64,000 nt of DNA from Corynebacterium freneyi (GCF_030408835.1 NZ_CP047357.1:930001-994000); one strand, 5' to 3'. Counted from the stretch's first letter, positions 39,732-48,438 are shown. Made by a program: numbers and translations. The notes: generated by a model not told the origin, from the letters alone.

Positions 39732-40658
39732 CTACACCTCGGTGGGGCGCATGCACACCGCGGCGTAATCGGGGTGGCGGAAGAAGTGCATGCGGTCGCG
39801 GCCGTTGAGCTCCCAGGCGTGGACGCGGCGTCCTTCGTCGAGAAGCTCGATCGGGGCGTCCTTGTCGATGAGGATGTTCTTGTCGATGATGCAGTCGTCG
39901 CCGAGGTCGACGCCCACGGTGCCCGCGGACACGCCGATGACGCAGCGCCGGCCGACGGTCAGCGGGATGCGGCGACCGCGTTCGTCGTGACGGGCCATGA
40001 CGGTGCCGGCCAGACCGACGGTGGTGTGCTCGCCGAGCACCACGCCCGACGACAACCGGCCCTCGATCTTGCAGGGGCCCAGCGACCCGGAGTTCAGCGA
40101 CACGAAACCCTCGCGCAGCACGGTGGTGCCCGGCGCGAGGTAGGCGCCCAGGCGGACGCGCTCGGCTTCGGCGATGCGTACGCCCGACGGCACGACGTAG
40201 TCGACCATCCGCGGCATGCGGTCGATGGAATAGACGTGGATGAGGCCGCGCATGCGCAGGTTGGTGCGCAGGGCCTCGAAGTTGTCGGGCAGACAGGGGC
40301 CCTTGTTCGTCCACGCGACGATGTTCAGGGCGTCGAACACCTCGCTCATCTGGATGGAGTGCGGGGTGACGATGCGGTGCGACAGCAGGTGCAGGCGCAG
40401 GTAGGCGTCGTGCGAGTCGATCGGCGGCTGCGACAGGTCGGCGATGGTGGTGCGCACCGCGACCTGCTCGACCCTGCGGTCCTCGTCGAGAAGCACCTGG
40501 CGCAGCAACTGGGGGGTGAGGTGCTGCGCGCCGAGGCGGCGGGTGCCGGATTCGGTGATGGTGTCGTCGAGCTGGGGGTTGGGGTACCACGTGTCCAGGA
40601 CGGTGCCGTCCATTGCGATGTTCGCGATACCCGTGGCCGAGGCACCTGTTGTCATCAT
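39732..40658 (-). CDS. dapD: Tetrahydrodipicolinate N-succinyltransferase
   Basis: 308 residues from the first of two adjacent ATGs, set by TACACT 7 nt upstream. Actinobacterial-type DapD: N-terminal helical domain, then left-handed beta-helix repeats (VRLGAYLAPGTTVLREG, SLGPCKIEGRLSSGVVLGEHTTVG, GRRCVIGVSAGTVGVDLGDDCIIDKN) and a short C-terminal part ending MRPTEV. It transfers succinyl from succinyl-CoA to tetrahydrodipicolinate in meso-DAP/lysine synthesis. The next enzyme, the DapC aminotransferase, is not in its usual place nearby. Confidence 0.95.
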   Translation of the reverse strand: MMTTGASATGIANIAMDGTVLDTWYPNPQLDDTITESGTRRLGAQHLTPQLLRQVLLDEDRRVEQVAVRTTIADLSQPPIDSHDAYLRLHLLSHRIVTPHSIQMSEVFDALNIVAWTNKGPCLPDNFEALRTNLRMRGLIHVYSIDRMPRMVDYVVPSGVRIAEAERVRLGAYLAPGTTVLREGFVSLNSGSLGPCKIEGRLSSGVVLGEHTTVGLAGTVMARHDERGRRIPLTVGRRCVIGVSAGTVGVDLGDDCIIDKNILIDKDAPIELLDEGRRVHAWELNGRDRMHFFRHPDYAAVCMRPTEV

Positions 40659-40665
40659 GATTCCA

Positions 40666-40671
40666 AGTGTA
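40666..40671 (-). promoter_or_regulatory. -10 box of dapD, leaderless
   Basis: TACACT followed by TGGAATC and ATGATG. A near-consensus box. Confidence 0.6.
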
Positions 40672-40795
40672 TCCGCTGTGGTCGGCGCCCTCGACCGCAC
40701 GGTGGCTGGTCGGTGGCCCGTTCGGGTGGGGCCCCGGGGTATATCGTCGGGGGCGTCGAATGCGGCCGCCGCCGCCCGATCCCCGGAGGTTTCCC

Positions 40796-41869
40796 GTGTC
40801 CGCCCAGACGCCCGCCGAGCAGCCCGCCCCGTCGTCCGCCGAGTCGTCGGCCCGGCAGCCCGTCCCGTCGTCCGTCCGGCAGTCCCGCGCCGCTGCGGGC
40901 GGTTCGTCATCGGCGGATCTGCTGGCCCGTTCGGATTTGCCGCGCGCGGCGAAGGCGGCGATCGCGGTGTCGCGGGCGTTGGGGCGCGTGGCGTTGGTCG
41001 CGCTGGTCGTGGCCGTCGTCGCGGTGGCGATGGGCTGGGCGCCGGTGGCGTGGGCGGCGGTGATCGTGCTGTTGGCGTGGTGCGTGAGCTGGGGCATTTT
41101 CGCCGGCGTGGCGGCGGGGAAGTGGGCGCTGGTCGGTGCGGTCGCCGCGGCGGCGCAGGGCACGTGGGCGGTGGCGGCCGGCTCGTCGGCGCAGGGCGGG
41201 GCCGGCGCGCTGGTCATGATCGGCGTGCCCGTTTTGGGTTTGGCCGTCGGCATGGTCGGCGGGGTGGCGGTGCGGGGGTCGTGGGATCGTCGTCAAGCCG
41301 AACGCGAGCGTCGTCTGGCGGCCCTGCCGGATTGGGCCCGCGACGAGCTCGGCGCCGCCGCCGACGGCCTGGACCCGAATGCCACGCGCCCGCCCGGCCC
41401 GGCCGTGATCGGTTCGCATTCCGATCCGGCGGTGCGTCTGCTGGCCGCGGTGTGCCGCCCGTTGCCCGGGTCGACGGTGCTGGCCGGTGAGCCCGCCATC
41501 GCGGTCAACGGTTCCCGCGTCGCCGTCGTCGCGTGGGGCCCGCGCCTGGATCGTGCGGTTCAGGCGCCGCCGCTGCCGCCGTTGCCGGCAGGGGTGGGGG
41601 CCCGGGTGTTCGTCGTGCGCGAGGGCACGGAGCTTGCTTCTTCGCTTGACGACGCCCCGGCCTCGACGCCGTCCGCCGCGCCGGCCGGATCCGCCGTGCT
41701 TTCCGGCGCGACCGAGATCGTGGCCACCGAACCCCAGGAACTGGCAGCGCATCTCGGCGCGGGCACCCCGCCCGATGGCGACGCCTGCCACGGCATCGCC
41801 GCCGACCTGCATGCCCGGGTGCTCGACGCTCTGGATGGTTACTCTGGGGTGGGCGAACGCCACGGCTGA
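40796..41869 (+). CDS. Membrane protein of unknown function, divergent from dapD
   Basis: 357 residues from GTG 40796 (ggagg 6-7 nt upstream). Ala/Ser/Pro-rich N-terminus, then four membrane helices between residues about 60 and 165 (VALVALVVAVVAVAMGW; AAVIVLLAWCVSWGIFAGVAAG; WALVGAVAAAAQGTWAVAAG; VMIGVPVLGLAVGMVGGVAV). The cytoplasmic C-terminal 190 residues start with a basic helix (RRQAERERRLAAL) and show no known domain. It contains two GCTTGACGACG motifs in opposite directions (41288, 41644). Conserved position beside dapD in corynebacteria is likely. Confidence 0.65.
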   Translation: MSAQTPAEQPAPSSAESSARQPVPSSVRQSRAAAGGSSSADLLARSDLPRAAKAAIAVSRALGRVALVALVVAVVAVAMGWAPVAWAAVIVLLAWCVSWGIFAGVAAGKWALVGAVAAAAQGTWAVAAGSSAQGGAGALVMIGVPVLGLAVGMVGGVAVRGSWDRRQAERERRLAALPDWARDELGAAADGLDPNATRPPGPAVIGSHSDPAVRLLAAVCRPLPGSTVLAGEPAIAVNGSRVAVVAWGPRLDRAVQAPPLPPLPAGVGARVFVVREGTELASSLDDAPASTPSAAPAGSAVLSGATEIVATEPQELAAHLGAGTPPDGDACHGIAADLHARVLDALDGYSGVGERHG

Positions 41870-41979
41870 ACGCCGACGACGCAGATGACGCAAACGACGG
41901 AGCTGCCGTCGACGTGGGGTTCACGGCCCGCACCGCACCCGCGCACGACCACGAAGAAACCGACCAGGAGACCACCGAC

Positions 41980-42822
41980 ATGGCCCCGCACCGCACCCCT
42001 TCCCCGGAGCGCAAGCGCCAGCTGCGCGGACCGATGATGGTCCGCAACACCGGCGAGTACGACCCGAACCGCTCGACGACGGATCGCCGCCTGCTCGACC
42101 CGGGCCAGGCCACCGACTGGTTGCACACCGACACCTGGCGGGTGCTGCGGATCCAGTCCGAGTTCGTCGACGGGTTCGGGGCGCTGGCGGAGATCCCGAA
42201 GGCCATCACGGTGTTCGGTTCGGCGCGCATGCCGGAGGACCACCCGTACTACATCCAGGGTTGCGAACTCGGCCGCGCCATCGTCGAAGCCGGCTACGCG
42301 TGCATCACCGGCGGCGGCCCGGGCCTGATGGAGGCGCCCAACCGCGGGGCCTACGACGCCGACGGCCTGTCGGTGGGATTGGGCATCGAGCTGCCGCACG
42401 AGCAAAGCCTCAACGACTGGGTCGACCTGGGCCTGAACTTCCGGTACTTCTTCGTGCGCAAGACGATGTTCCTGAAGTACTCGCAGGCGTTCATCGGGCT
42501 GCCCGGCGGCTTCGGCACCCTCGACGAGTTGTTCGAGGTGCTGGTCATGGTGCAGACCGGCAAGGTCACCCGGTTCCCCGTCGTGCTGCTGGGCACGGAG
42601 TTCTGGGGCGGGCTGATCGACTGGATCCGCGACCGCGTCCTGGCCGAGGGCATGATTTCGCCGGAGGACATGGACCTGTTCCTGGTCACCGACTCCATCG
42701 ACGAGGCCATGGAGTTCATCGTCGCCGCCCACGAGGGGCAGGAGCGCGATCGCCGGGAGGAAGTCGCGCGCGAGGCGATCGCCCGCGCCCACCGCGACGG
42801 CGACCAGGGGCTGCTGGACTGA
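41980..42822 (+). CDS. LOG-family (TIGR00730) Rossmann-fold protein
   Basis: 280 residues from ATG 41980 (aggag 9 nt upstream). Contains FGSARM, YACITGGGPGLMEAPNRGAY and LPGGFGTLDELFEV, the paired nucleotide-binding and PGGxGTxxE catalytic motifs of LOG/lysine-decarboxylase-like proteins. Members cleave nucleoside monophosphates (cytokinin riboside 5'-monophosphate phosphoribohydrolase activity). Equivalent to Rv1205. Two base pairs separate it from folP2, so they are one operon with gpgS. Confidence 0.9.
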   Translation: MAPHRTPSPERKRQLRGPMMVRNTGEYDPNRSTTDRRLLDPGQATDWLHTDTWRVLRIQSEFVDGFGALAEIPKAITVFGSARMPEDHPYYIQGCELGRAIVEAGYACITGGGPGLMEAPNRGAYDADGLSVGLGIELPHEQSLNDWVDLGLNFRYFFVRKTMFLKYSQAFIGLPGGFGTLDELFEVLVMVQTGKVTRFPVVLLGTEFWGGLIDWIRDRVLAEGMISPEDMDLFLVTDSIDEAMEFIVAAHEGQERDRREEVAREAIARAHRDGDQGLLD

Positions 42823-42824
42823 CG

Positions 42825-43706
42825 GTGAAGGAGTTCGACGGGGTGAAGGGCGCCCGGCGCAGCGCATTCCAGCCGACGCCGCTGCCGGCGGTGATGGCCA
42901 TCGTCAATCGCACGCCCGATTCCTTCTACGACCGCGGGGCCACCGCCGCGGAGGACGCTGCGTTGGCCCGGATCGACGCCGTGGTCGCGGCGGGGGCGGA
43001 CGTCATCGACATCGGCGGCGTCAAGGCGGGGCCGGGGCCGGTGGTCGACGCGGCCGAGGAGATCGACCGGGTGGTGCCCACCATCGCCGAGGCGCGTCGC
43101 AGGCATCCGGGCGTGACCATCAGCGTGGACACGTGGCGGGCGTCGGTGGCCGAGGCCGCCATTGCCGCGGGCGCGGATCTGGTCAACGACACGTGGGCGG
43201 GCCACGATCCGGAGTTGGTGGAGGTCGCCGGCGCGCACCGAGCGGGGTACGTCTGCTCGCACACGGGTGGCGCGGTGCCCCGCACCAGGCCGTTTCGGGT
43301 GCATTACGACGACGTGGTCGCCGACGTCATCGCCGAAACATCCGCGTTGGCGGAGCGGGCGGTGGCCTGCGGCGTGCCCGAGGACAAGGTTTTGGTCGAC
43401 CCGACGCACGACTTCGGCAAGAACACCTTCCACGGCCTGGAGCTGCTGCGGCGCCTCGACGAGCTGGTCGCCGCCGGGTGGCCGGTGCTGATGGCGTTGT
43501 CGAACAAGGACTTCGTCGGCGAGACCGTCGGCCGGGACGTCGACGGGCGGGTGCCGGCGACGCTGGCCGCCACGGCGTGGGCGGCGGCGCAGGGCGTGGC
43601 CATGTTCCGCGTCCACGAGGTCGACGACACCGTCGACGTGTGCCGCATGATCGGCGCCATCCGCGGCGACGTCGCGCCCCTGTCGACGATCCGGGGGCTG
43701 CAATGA
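42825..43706 (+). CDS. folP2: FolP2-type dihydropteroate synthase paralogue
   Basis: 293 residues from GTG 42825. TIM barrel with VMAIVNRTPDSFYDRG (pterin-site NxTPDSF motif), VDTWRASVAEAAIAAGADLVNDTWAG, VDPTHDFGKN and LMALSNKDFVGE. The pABA-binding loop normally reading GGESTRPG is GGVKAGPG here, and the closing RTHDV is RVHEV. These changes match FolP2 (Rv1207), which is not an active dihydropteroate synthase. A role near GpgS is suggested by conserved coupling: its stop overlaps the gpgS ATG (ATGA). Confidence 0.88.
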   Translation: MKEFDGVKGARRSAFQPTPLPAVMAIVNRTPDSFYDRGATAAEDAALARIDAVVAAGADVIDIGGVKAGPGPVVDAAEEIDRVVPTIAEARRRHPGVTISVDTWRASVAEAAIAAGADLVNDTWAGHDPELVEVAGAHRAGYVCSHTGGAVPRTRPFRVHYDDVVADVIAETSALAERAVACGVPEDKVLVDPTHDFGKNTFHGLELLRRLDELVAAGWPVLMALSNKDFVGETVGRDVDGRVPATLAATAWAAAQGVAMFRVHEVDDTVDVCRMIGAIRGDVAPLSTIRGLQ

Positions 43707-44581
43707 GCGGCGGGGATGGCGGGAACGTCAACGGCGGTGTGCATGGCACGAAGGCGGATCGCGGGGAGGCGGGCGTCGTCAAGCGTCCCGCGGTGTCGGT
43801 GATCCTGCCGGCCCTCAACGAGGAAGCGACCGTCGCGTCGGTGATCGAGTCGGTGCGGCCGAGCCTGGCGGCGGGCATCGTCGACGAGATCATCGTCGTG
43901 GATTCCGATTCGACGGATGCGACCGCCGAGGTCGCCGCGGCCGCCGGGGCGCGGGTGGTCAATTGGGCCGACGTGCTGCCGGACGTGCCCACCCGCCCCG
44001 GCAAAGGTGAGGCCCTGTGGCGCGGGGTGGCCGCCGCGCGCGGTGACGTCGTCGTCTTCCTCGACGCCGACCTGCGCGACCCGTCCCCGGCGTTCGTGCC
44101 GTCGCTGCTGGCCCCGTTGCTTGCCGACGACACCGTGCGCCTGGTCAAGGGCCATTACCGCAGGGATGCGCCGGGGGACGTCGGCGGCGGGCGCGTCACC
44201 GAGTTGACCGCCCGGCCGCTGCTGGCGGCGTTTCGGCCGGACCTGGCCGTCATCCGGCAGCCGCTGTCGGGAGAGTACGCGGCGTGGCGGGCCGACCTGA
44301 TGGAGCTGCCGTTCGCCGCGCGGTATGGCGTGGAGATCGGCCTGCTCGTCGACGTCGCCGACCGGTGGGGCGCCGCGGCGATCCAGGAAGTCGACCTCGG
44401 GGTGCGCGTGCACCGCAACCGGCCGCTGGGCGAGCTTGCGCCGATGGCCGTGGAGGTGTCCGCGACGCTGCTGCGCAAGATCGGCCTGGCGCCGGCCACC
44501 GGCGAGGACCTTCCCGGCGACCGCCCGCCGCTGGCCACGATGCTGCCCGGGACGAGGCGGGAACGAGTGGGCGACGAATGA
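43703..44581 (+). CDS. gpgS: Glucosyl-3-phosphoglycerate synthase
   Basis: 292 residues. GT81-family GT-A fold: VSVILPALNEEATVASVIESV, EIIVVDSDSTDAT, GKGEALWRGVAA, the DAD metal motif in VVVFLDADLRDP, VKGHYRR and PLSGEYAAWR, YGVEIGLLVDV, with the HRNR segment near residue 232. It joins glucose from UDP- or ADP-glucose to 3-phosphoglycerate, the first step to glucosylglycerate and, in mycobacteria, methylglucose lipopolysaccharide. The overlap with folP2 and the downstream small gene gives a tight operon. Confidence 0.94.
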   Translation: MSGGDGGNVNGGVHGTKADRGEAGVVKRPAVSVILPALNEEATVASVIESVRPSLAAGIVDEIIVVDSDSTDATAEVAAAAGARVVNWADVLPDVPTRPGKGEALWRGVAAARGDVVVFLDADLRDPSPAFVPSLLAPLLADDTVRLVKGHYRRDAPGDVGGGRVTELTARPLLAAFRPDLAVIRQPLSGEYAAWRADLMELPFAARYGVEIGLLVDVADRWGAAAIQEVDLGVRVHRNRPLGELAPMAVEVSATLLRKIGLAPATGEDLPGDRPPLATMLPGTRRERVGDE

Positions 44582-44820
44582 TCCAGTTTCTCGTCGTGTG
44601 CCTGTATGTGCTGATCATCCCGGTGTTTTGGTCGGTGTTCGCGGTGCTGCTGGCGCGGTTGCCCGAAAGTGCGGACAAACCCCCGGCGGTGCGAAAAGGC
44701 GTATTATCGGTGAGCAGGCGCGGCGTCGGAGACGACCACGTCGGCAGTGTCGGCGACCGCGTCGGCGCAGGCGGCGCAGAAGAAACCGAAGCACAGCCGT
44801 CCACGCACTTTCACGAATGA
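44578..44820 (+). CDS. Small membrane protein after gpgS
   Basis: 80 residues; ATG overlaps the gpgS stop (ATGA). One membrane helix (LVVCLYVLIIPVFWSVFAVLLARL) followed by a polar tail with no structure. Same position as the small membrane protein Rv1209. The tail beyond residue 40 shows no conservation pattern I recognise, so the frame's end is uncertain. Confidence 0.5.
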   Translation: MIQFLVVCLYVLIIPVFWSVFAVLLARLPESADKPPAVRKGVLSVSRRGVGDDHVGSVGDRVGAGGAEETEAQPSTHFHE

Positions 44821-44831
44821 GGAGAAGTCAC

Positions 44832-44999
44832 ATGGCAGCGATGAAGCCCCGGACCGGAGATGGACCTCTGGAGGCCGTGAAGGAGGGCAAGAAGATCGTC
44901 ATGCGCGTTCCCGCCGACGGCGGCGGCCGCCTGGTCGTCGAACTGACGCCGGAGGAGGCCGCCGAGCTCGGCGCCGCCCTCACCGCCGTCGGCGAGTGA
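44832..44999 (+). CDS. DUF3117 small protein
   Basis: 55 residues (MAAMKPRTGDGPLEAVKEGK, then IVMRVPADGGGRLVVELTPEEAAELGAAL). Shine-Dalgarno gaggag 9 nt upstream. Highly conserved actinobacterial family (Rv1211) of almost invariant length; a compact beta-beta-alpha fold is predicted. Function unknown. Followed by a 225-bp gap with the promoter of the next gene. Confidence 0.92.
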   Translation: MAAMKPRTGDGPLEAVKEGKKIVMRVPADGGGRLVVELTPEEAAELGAALTAVGE

Positions 45000-45152
45000 C
45001 CCCGACCGATCTTCGATTCCGCCGGGTGGAGCCCGCTACGCGGTGAGGCGCCCCGGCCGTATTTCGCCGTGCCCCGTCGACGATGCGTCGGCGGGGCGTC
45101 GCGTTCGGTGGCCCATTGGCGGCCCGTTGTCATTGCCGCGGGGTGTGCCCGG

Positions 45153-45158
45153 TAGAAT
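45153..45158 (+). promoter_or_regulatory. -10 box upstream of the RNA methyltransferase gene
   Basis: TAGAAT, near consensus; start expected about 45165, giving a leader of about 60 nt with Shine-Dalgarno gaggagg (45212-45218). Confidence 0.45.
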
Positions 45159-45224
45159 TGGCCACCATTCACCGGTGTTCGCGACGGGCGCCACCGGTTC
45201 GCCGGATTTCCGAGGAGGAATAGG

Positions 45225-46100
45225 TTGCTCGCCGACATCATCGACGTGCTCGCCGACCCCATCGACGGGTCCCCGCTGCGGTGCGGCGACCCCGAGTGGG
45301 CGACGCTGAAGTCCGAGTCCGGTCACAGCTATGACGTCGCCCGTCAGGGGTACGTGACGCTGGCCGGTGGCGCGGGGCTGCGCTACTCGGGCGATGACGC
45401 GAAGATGATCGCCGCCCGCGAGGAGTTCCTGTCCGGCGGGCATTACGCGCCGTTCGTCGAGGCGGTGACCGGCAACGTGCAGGACGTCCTCGACGACGCC
45501 TGCGTGGCGGAGGAGGCCAATCCGGCGATCCTGGAGATCGGCGCGGGCACGGGCTACTACCTGGCGCACACGCTCGACGGGGTCAGCGGTGCGCGCGGCG
45601 TGGGCATCGACGTGTCGGTGCCGGCGGCGAAGCACCTGGCCAAGTGCCACCCGCGGGTGGGCGCGGTGGTGGCCGACGCGTGGGCGCGGCTGCCCATCCG
45701 CGACAATTCCATCGACGCGATCACGGTGATCTTCGCGCCGCGCAATGCGGAGGAGTTCGCCCGCGTGCTCAAGCCTGGCGGCCAGGTCGTGGTGCTCACC
45801 GCGGCGACGGGGCACCTGGGCGAGCTGCGTCAGCCGTTGGGCATCATCGACGTCGAGCGCGGCAAGGTCGAGCGGATGATCGCGCAGGCCGAGGGCCACC
45901 TGGTGCCGGTCGGAGAGCCGGAGCTCGTCGAGTTCCCCATGACCCTCGATCAGGCCGCGATCGCCGCGCAAATCGGCATGAGCCCGTCGGCGCGGCACAT
46001 TCATCCGGACGTGTTGGCCGAGCGCATCGCCGCGCTGCCGCATCAGATGGAGATCACCGCCCGCGCGTACGTGACGCGTCTGGGCAAGAAGGAGCGGTAG
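45225..46100 (+). CDS. 23S rRNA guanine-N1 methyltransferase, RlmA type
   Basis: 291 residues from TTG 45225. N-terminal region LRCGDPEW...GHSYDVARQGYVTL is the zinc-hook part of RlmA proteins, although the usual CxxC pair is reduced to one Cys. A SAM-dependent core follows: ILEIGAGTGYYLAHTL (motif I), VGIDVSVPAAKHLAK, VVADAWARLPIRDNSIDAITVIFAPRN, RVLKPGGQVVVLTA. RlmA(I/II) methylates G745 or G748 of 23S rRNA and can alter macrolide response. Convergent with the next gene, 6 bp apart. Confidence 0.85.
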   Translation: MLADIIDVLADPIDGSPLRCGDPEWATLKSESGHSYDVARQGYVTLAGGAGLRYSGDDAKMIAAREEFLSGGHYAPFVEAVTGNVQDVLDDACVAEEANPAILEIGAGTGYYLAHTLDGVSGARGVGIDVSVPAAKHLAKCHPRVGAVVADAWARLPIRDNSIDAITVIFAPRNAEEFARVLKPGGQVVVLTAATGHLGELRQPLGIIDVERGKVERMIAQAEGHLVPVGEPELVEFPMTLDQAAIAAQIGMSPSARHIHPDVLAERIAALPHQMEITARAYVTRLGKKER

Positions 46101-46106
46101 CGTCGG

Positions 46107-46874
46107 CTAGTCCTTGACCTCGGTGGCGTGGATCTGCGCGTCGAGGTCTTCGGGGGCGAGTTCGGCGCCGGAGAATTCCTCGGACAGCGGCAGGCGCAGC
46201 TGCAGGTCGGTGCCGGGGCAGATTTCGATGACGCCGGATTTCAGCTTGAAGTCGAGGACGTGGCCGCCGCCGGTGCGGTCGTCGTCGATGAAGTGGACGT
46301 GGCAGCCGGGCACGGAGATGCCCTTTTCGTACACGGGGGTGCGGAATCCGGCGATGACGCCGCAGACGTTTTCGAAGTCGACGGATTCGTCGGCTTCGGT
46401 CGCGTCGATCATCTTGGGGTAGGGGCGGGACTGCTTGACGACGGTCCGCGTGGTGACCCATTCGAACTCGCCGGTGATGCGCAGCGCGTACATGTAGTTG
46501 GCGCTGGGGACGACGGAGTCGATGAAGGGGGTGATGTCGGCGCGCACGCAGTTGGGCGGTGCGTCGCGGACGATGTGCGGCACGAAGTTGGTCACCACCG
46601 CGTAGGGGGTTTTCTGGCCCATCGACGCCTTCGTCGCCGAGCCGTCGCCGCGCAGTTGCCAGCACACGCCGTCGATGATGACCATTTCGCCGTCGAGGCC
46701 GTCGAAGGTGCCGATGCCGAAGTTTCCCTTGCCCAGCAGTTCGCCGATCGACATTTCTCCGTCGTAGATGCCGTCGAGCAGGGCCGTCATCAGCGACGCC
46801 TGGAAGAAGGTGTGGCGGGTGGTGGGCAGGTCGGCGGGGTGGTCGCCGCGGGTCGGGTTCGCGTTGGTGTTCAC
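46107..46874 (-). CDS. budA: Alpha-acetolactate decarboxylase
   Basis: 255 residues from GTG 46874, set by TAGCCT 7 nt upstream. Family pattern: FQASLMTALLDGIYDGEMSIGELLGKGNFGIGTFDGLDGEMVIIDG, Zn-binding HVHFID with the third His in GGHVLDF, and EEFSGAELA near the end. It converts acetolactate to acetoin, giving a neutral overflow route from pyruvate. The acetolactate synthase partner is not nearby and would be the biosynthetic IlvBN. The gene is an addition to the conserved block between the DUF3117/RlmA genes and glgA. Confidence 0.95.
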   Translation of the reverse strand: MNTNANPTRGDHPADLPTTRHTFFQASLMTALLDGIYDGEMSIGELLGKGNFGIGTFDGLDGEMVIIDGVCWQLRGDGSATKASMGQKTPYAVVTNFVPHIVRDAPPNCVRADITPFIDSVVPSANYMYALRITGEFEWVTTRTVVKQSRPYPKMIDATEADESVDFENVCGVIAGFRTPVYEKGISVPGCHVHFIDDDRTGGGHVLDFKLKSGVIEICPGTDLQLRLPLSEEFSGAELAPEDLDAQIHATEVKD

Positions 46875-46881
46875 GCGCCCC

Positions 46882-46887
46882 AGGCTA
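46882..46887 (-). promoter_or_regulatory. -10 box of budA, leaderless
   Basis: TAGCCT followed by GGGGCGC and GTG 46874. Confidence 0.5.
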
Positions 46888-47009
46888 GCGTCGTCGCGTG
46901 CGACGTGACGACGGTCGGCACCACCCTTGCGGGTGCGCCGGCCGTCATCGGTCCCATATGCCCGGACTCACTTGGTCGGGGCTACATGCTCGGGCCCACA
47001 TGGTCCGAC

Positions 47010-48206
47010 CTACATGAGGGACTTGTACACCTCGACGGTGTCGCGGGCGATGGTTTCCCAGCTGAAGACGTCGATGGCGCGCTGCTTGCCGGCCTCGCCG
47101 ATCTTCTTCGCCGCCTCGCGGTCGGACACCATCTTGTTCACCGCGGCCGCGATGTCGGCTTCGAAGGTCGCCGGGTCGTTTTCGTCGTAATGCACCAGCG
47201 CACCGGTTTCGCCGTCGACGACGACCTCCGGGATGCCGCCGACGTCCGAGGCGACGACCGCGGTGCCGCACGCCATGGCCTCCAGGTTGACGATGCCCAG
47301 CGGCTCGTAGATCGACGGGCAGACGAAGGAATCCGCGGCGGTGAGGATCTCCTGGATCTTTTCCTTCGGCAGCATGTCCTTCACCCAGAACACGCCGTCG
47401 CGTTCGGCCTGCAGGTCGGTGACCAGCTGCTCGGTCTCCGCCGCGATCTCCGGGGTGTCCGGCGCGCCGGCGCACAGCACCAGCTGGACGCCGTCGTCGA
47501 ATTGCGACGCCGCCTTGATCAGGTGGCCCACGCCCTTCTGGCGGGTGATGCGTCCGACGAAGGCGACCATCGGGCGCGACGGGTCGACGCCGAGGTCCGC
47601 CAGCACGGACCAGCCGTTGGCCTCCTGCGACTCCTCCCACGTCGGGCGCGGGTACCACAGGCCCGGGTCGATGCCGTTGAGCACGACGTGCACGCGATCC
47701 GGTTCGATGCGCGGGTAGGCGTCGAGGATCGCCTCCTTCATGCGGGCCGACACCGCGATGACGCCGTCGGCGTACTCCATGGTGTTCTTCTCCGACCACG
47801 ACGACACGTCGTAGCCGCCGCCGAGCTGCTCGCGCTTCCACGGGCGGTGCGGTTCCAACGAATGCGCCGTGGCCACGTGCGGGATGCCCTTGAGCTTGCC
47901 GGTCAGGTGGCCGCCGAGGCCGGCGTACCAGGTGTGGGAGTGGACGACCTGGATGTCCGTCGCCGCCGCGGCGTCCGCCATGCGCAGGCCGGTGGACAGG
48001 GTCTTGATGGCGGGGTTCGCGTCGGCGAGTTCGGGGTCGACGCCGTGGACGTAGCACCCCTCCTCGTCGCGCGGGGCGCCCATGCAATGCACGTCGACGT
48101 CGACGCCATCGAGCCCGCGCATGAAACGGGTGAGCTCGGTGACGTGTACGCCTGCGCCGCCGTAGATTTCCGGGGGATACTCTCGGGTCATCATCGCAAC
48201 TCGCAT
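47010..48206 (-). CDS. glgA: Glycogen synthase / maltose-1-phosphate synthase (GT4)
   Basis: 398 residues from ATG 48206, set by TACGCT 7 nt upstream. GT-B fold: VAMMTREYPPEIYGGAGVHVTELTRFM at the acceptor side, HSHTWYAGLGGHL, VIAVSARMKEAIL, VLNGIDPGLWYP, VAFVGRITRQKGVGHLI and the donor-site motif CPSIYEPLGIVNLEAMACGTAVVAS. Actinobacterial GlgA/GlgM uses ADP-glucose and feeds alpha-glucan synthesis, with maltose-1-phosphate formation known for the mycobacterial homologue. Divergent from glgC, its substrate supplier. Confidence 0.93.
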   Translation of the reverse strand: MRVAMMTREYPPEIYGGAGVHVTELTRFMRGLDGVDVDVHCMGAPRDEEGCYVHGVDPELADANPAIKTLSTGLRMADAAAATDIQVVHSHTWYAGLGGHLTGKLKGIPHVATAHSLEPHRPWKREQLGGGYDVSSWSEKNTMEYADGVIAVSARMKEAILDAYPRIEPDRVHVVLNGIDPGLWYPRPTWEESQEANGWSVLADLGVDPSRPMVAFVGRITRQKGVGHLIKAASQFDDGVQLVLCAGAPDTPEIAAETEQLVTDLQAERDGVFWVKDMLPKEKIQEILTAADSFVCPSIYEPLGIVNLEAMACGTAVVASDVGGIPEVVVDGETGALVHYDENDPATFEADIAAAVNKMVSDREAAKKIGEAGKQRAIDVFSWETIARDTVEVYKSLM

Positions 48207-48213
48207 GTCAACA

Positions 48214-48219
48214 AGCGTA
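48214..48219 (-). promoter_or_regulatory. -10 box of glgA, leaderless
   Basis: TACGCT followed by TGTTGAC and the ATG. Confidence 0.55.
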
Positions 48220-48425
48220 TCCGCATTTGGAGGGGTTGGCCGTGGGCGGCGCATGCGGGGGCGGCGGGCGCGGGTGGGGTGTGTGCGCCGGCCGGGGGAG
48301 GCGGCGCGGGTGGGGAGCGCGGGTGGGACGTTCGGGTGCAGTGGGGCGGCGGCTGTCCGGGCGGCGTGGACGCGGGTGCCGGGGCGGGGGTAGGGGGATC
48401 GGAAGCGAGACCGCGCAAACGCATA

Positions 48426-48431
48426 TAGGTT
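48426..48431 (+). promoter_or_regulatory. -10 box of glgC, leaderless
   Basis: TAGGTT followed by GGGAGGC and GTG 48439. The G-rich 200-bp region to its left separates it from the glgA promoter. The GGGAGG is too close to the GTG to work as a Shine-Dalgarno. Confidence 0.5.
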
Positions 48432-48438
48432 GGGAGGC

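Noticed and set aside
48230-48420. G-quadruplex element between glgA and glgC
   Set aside because: Many G-runs occur, but the whole genome is G-rich and no regular four-run pattern with short loops stands out.
46128-48428. A 766-codon plus-strand frame over budA and glgA
   Set aside because: Shadow of the two minus-strand genes; repetitive Val/Gly/Asp composition and no recognisable domain.
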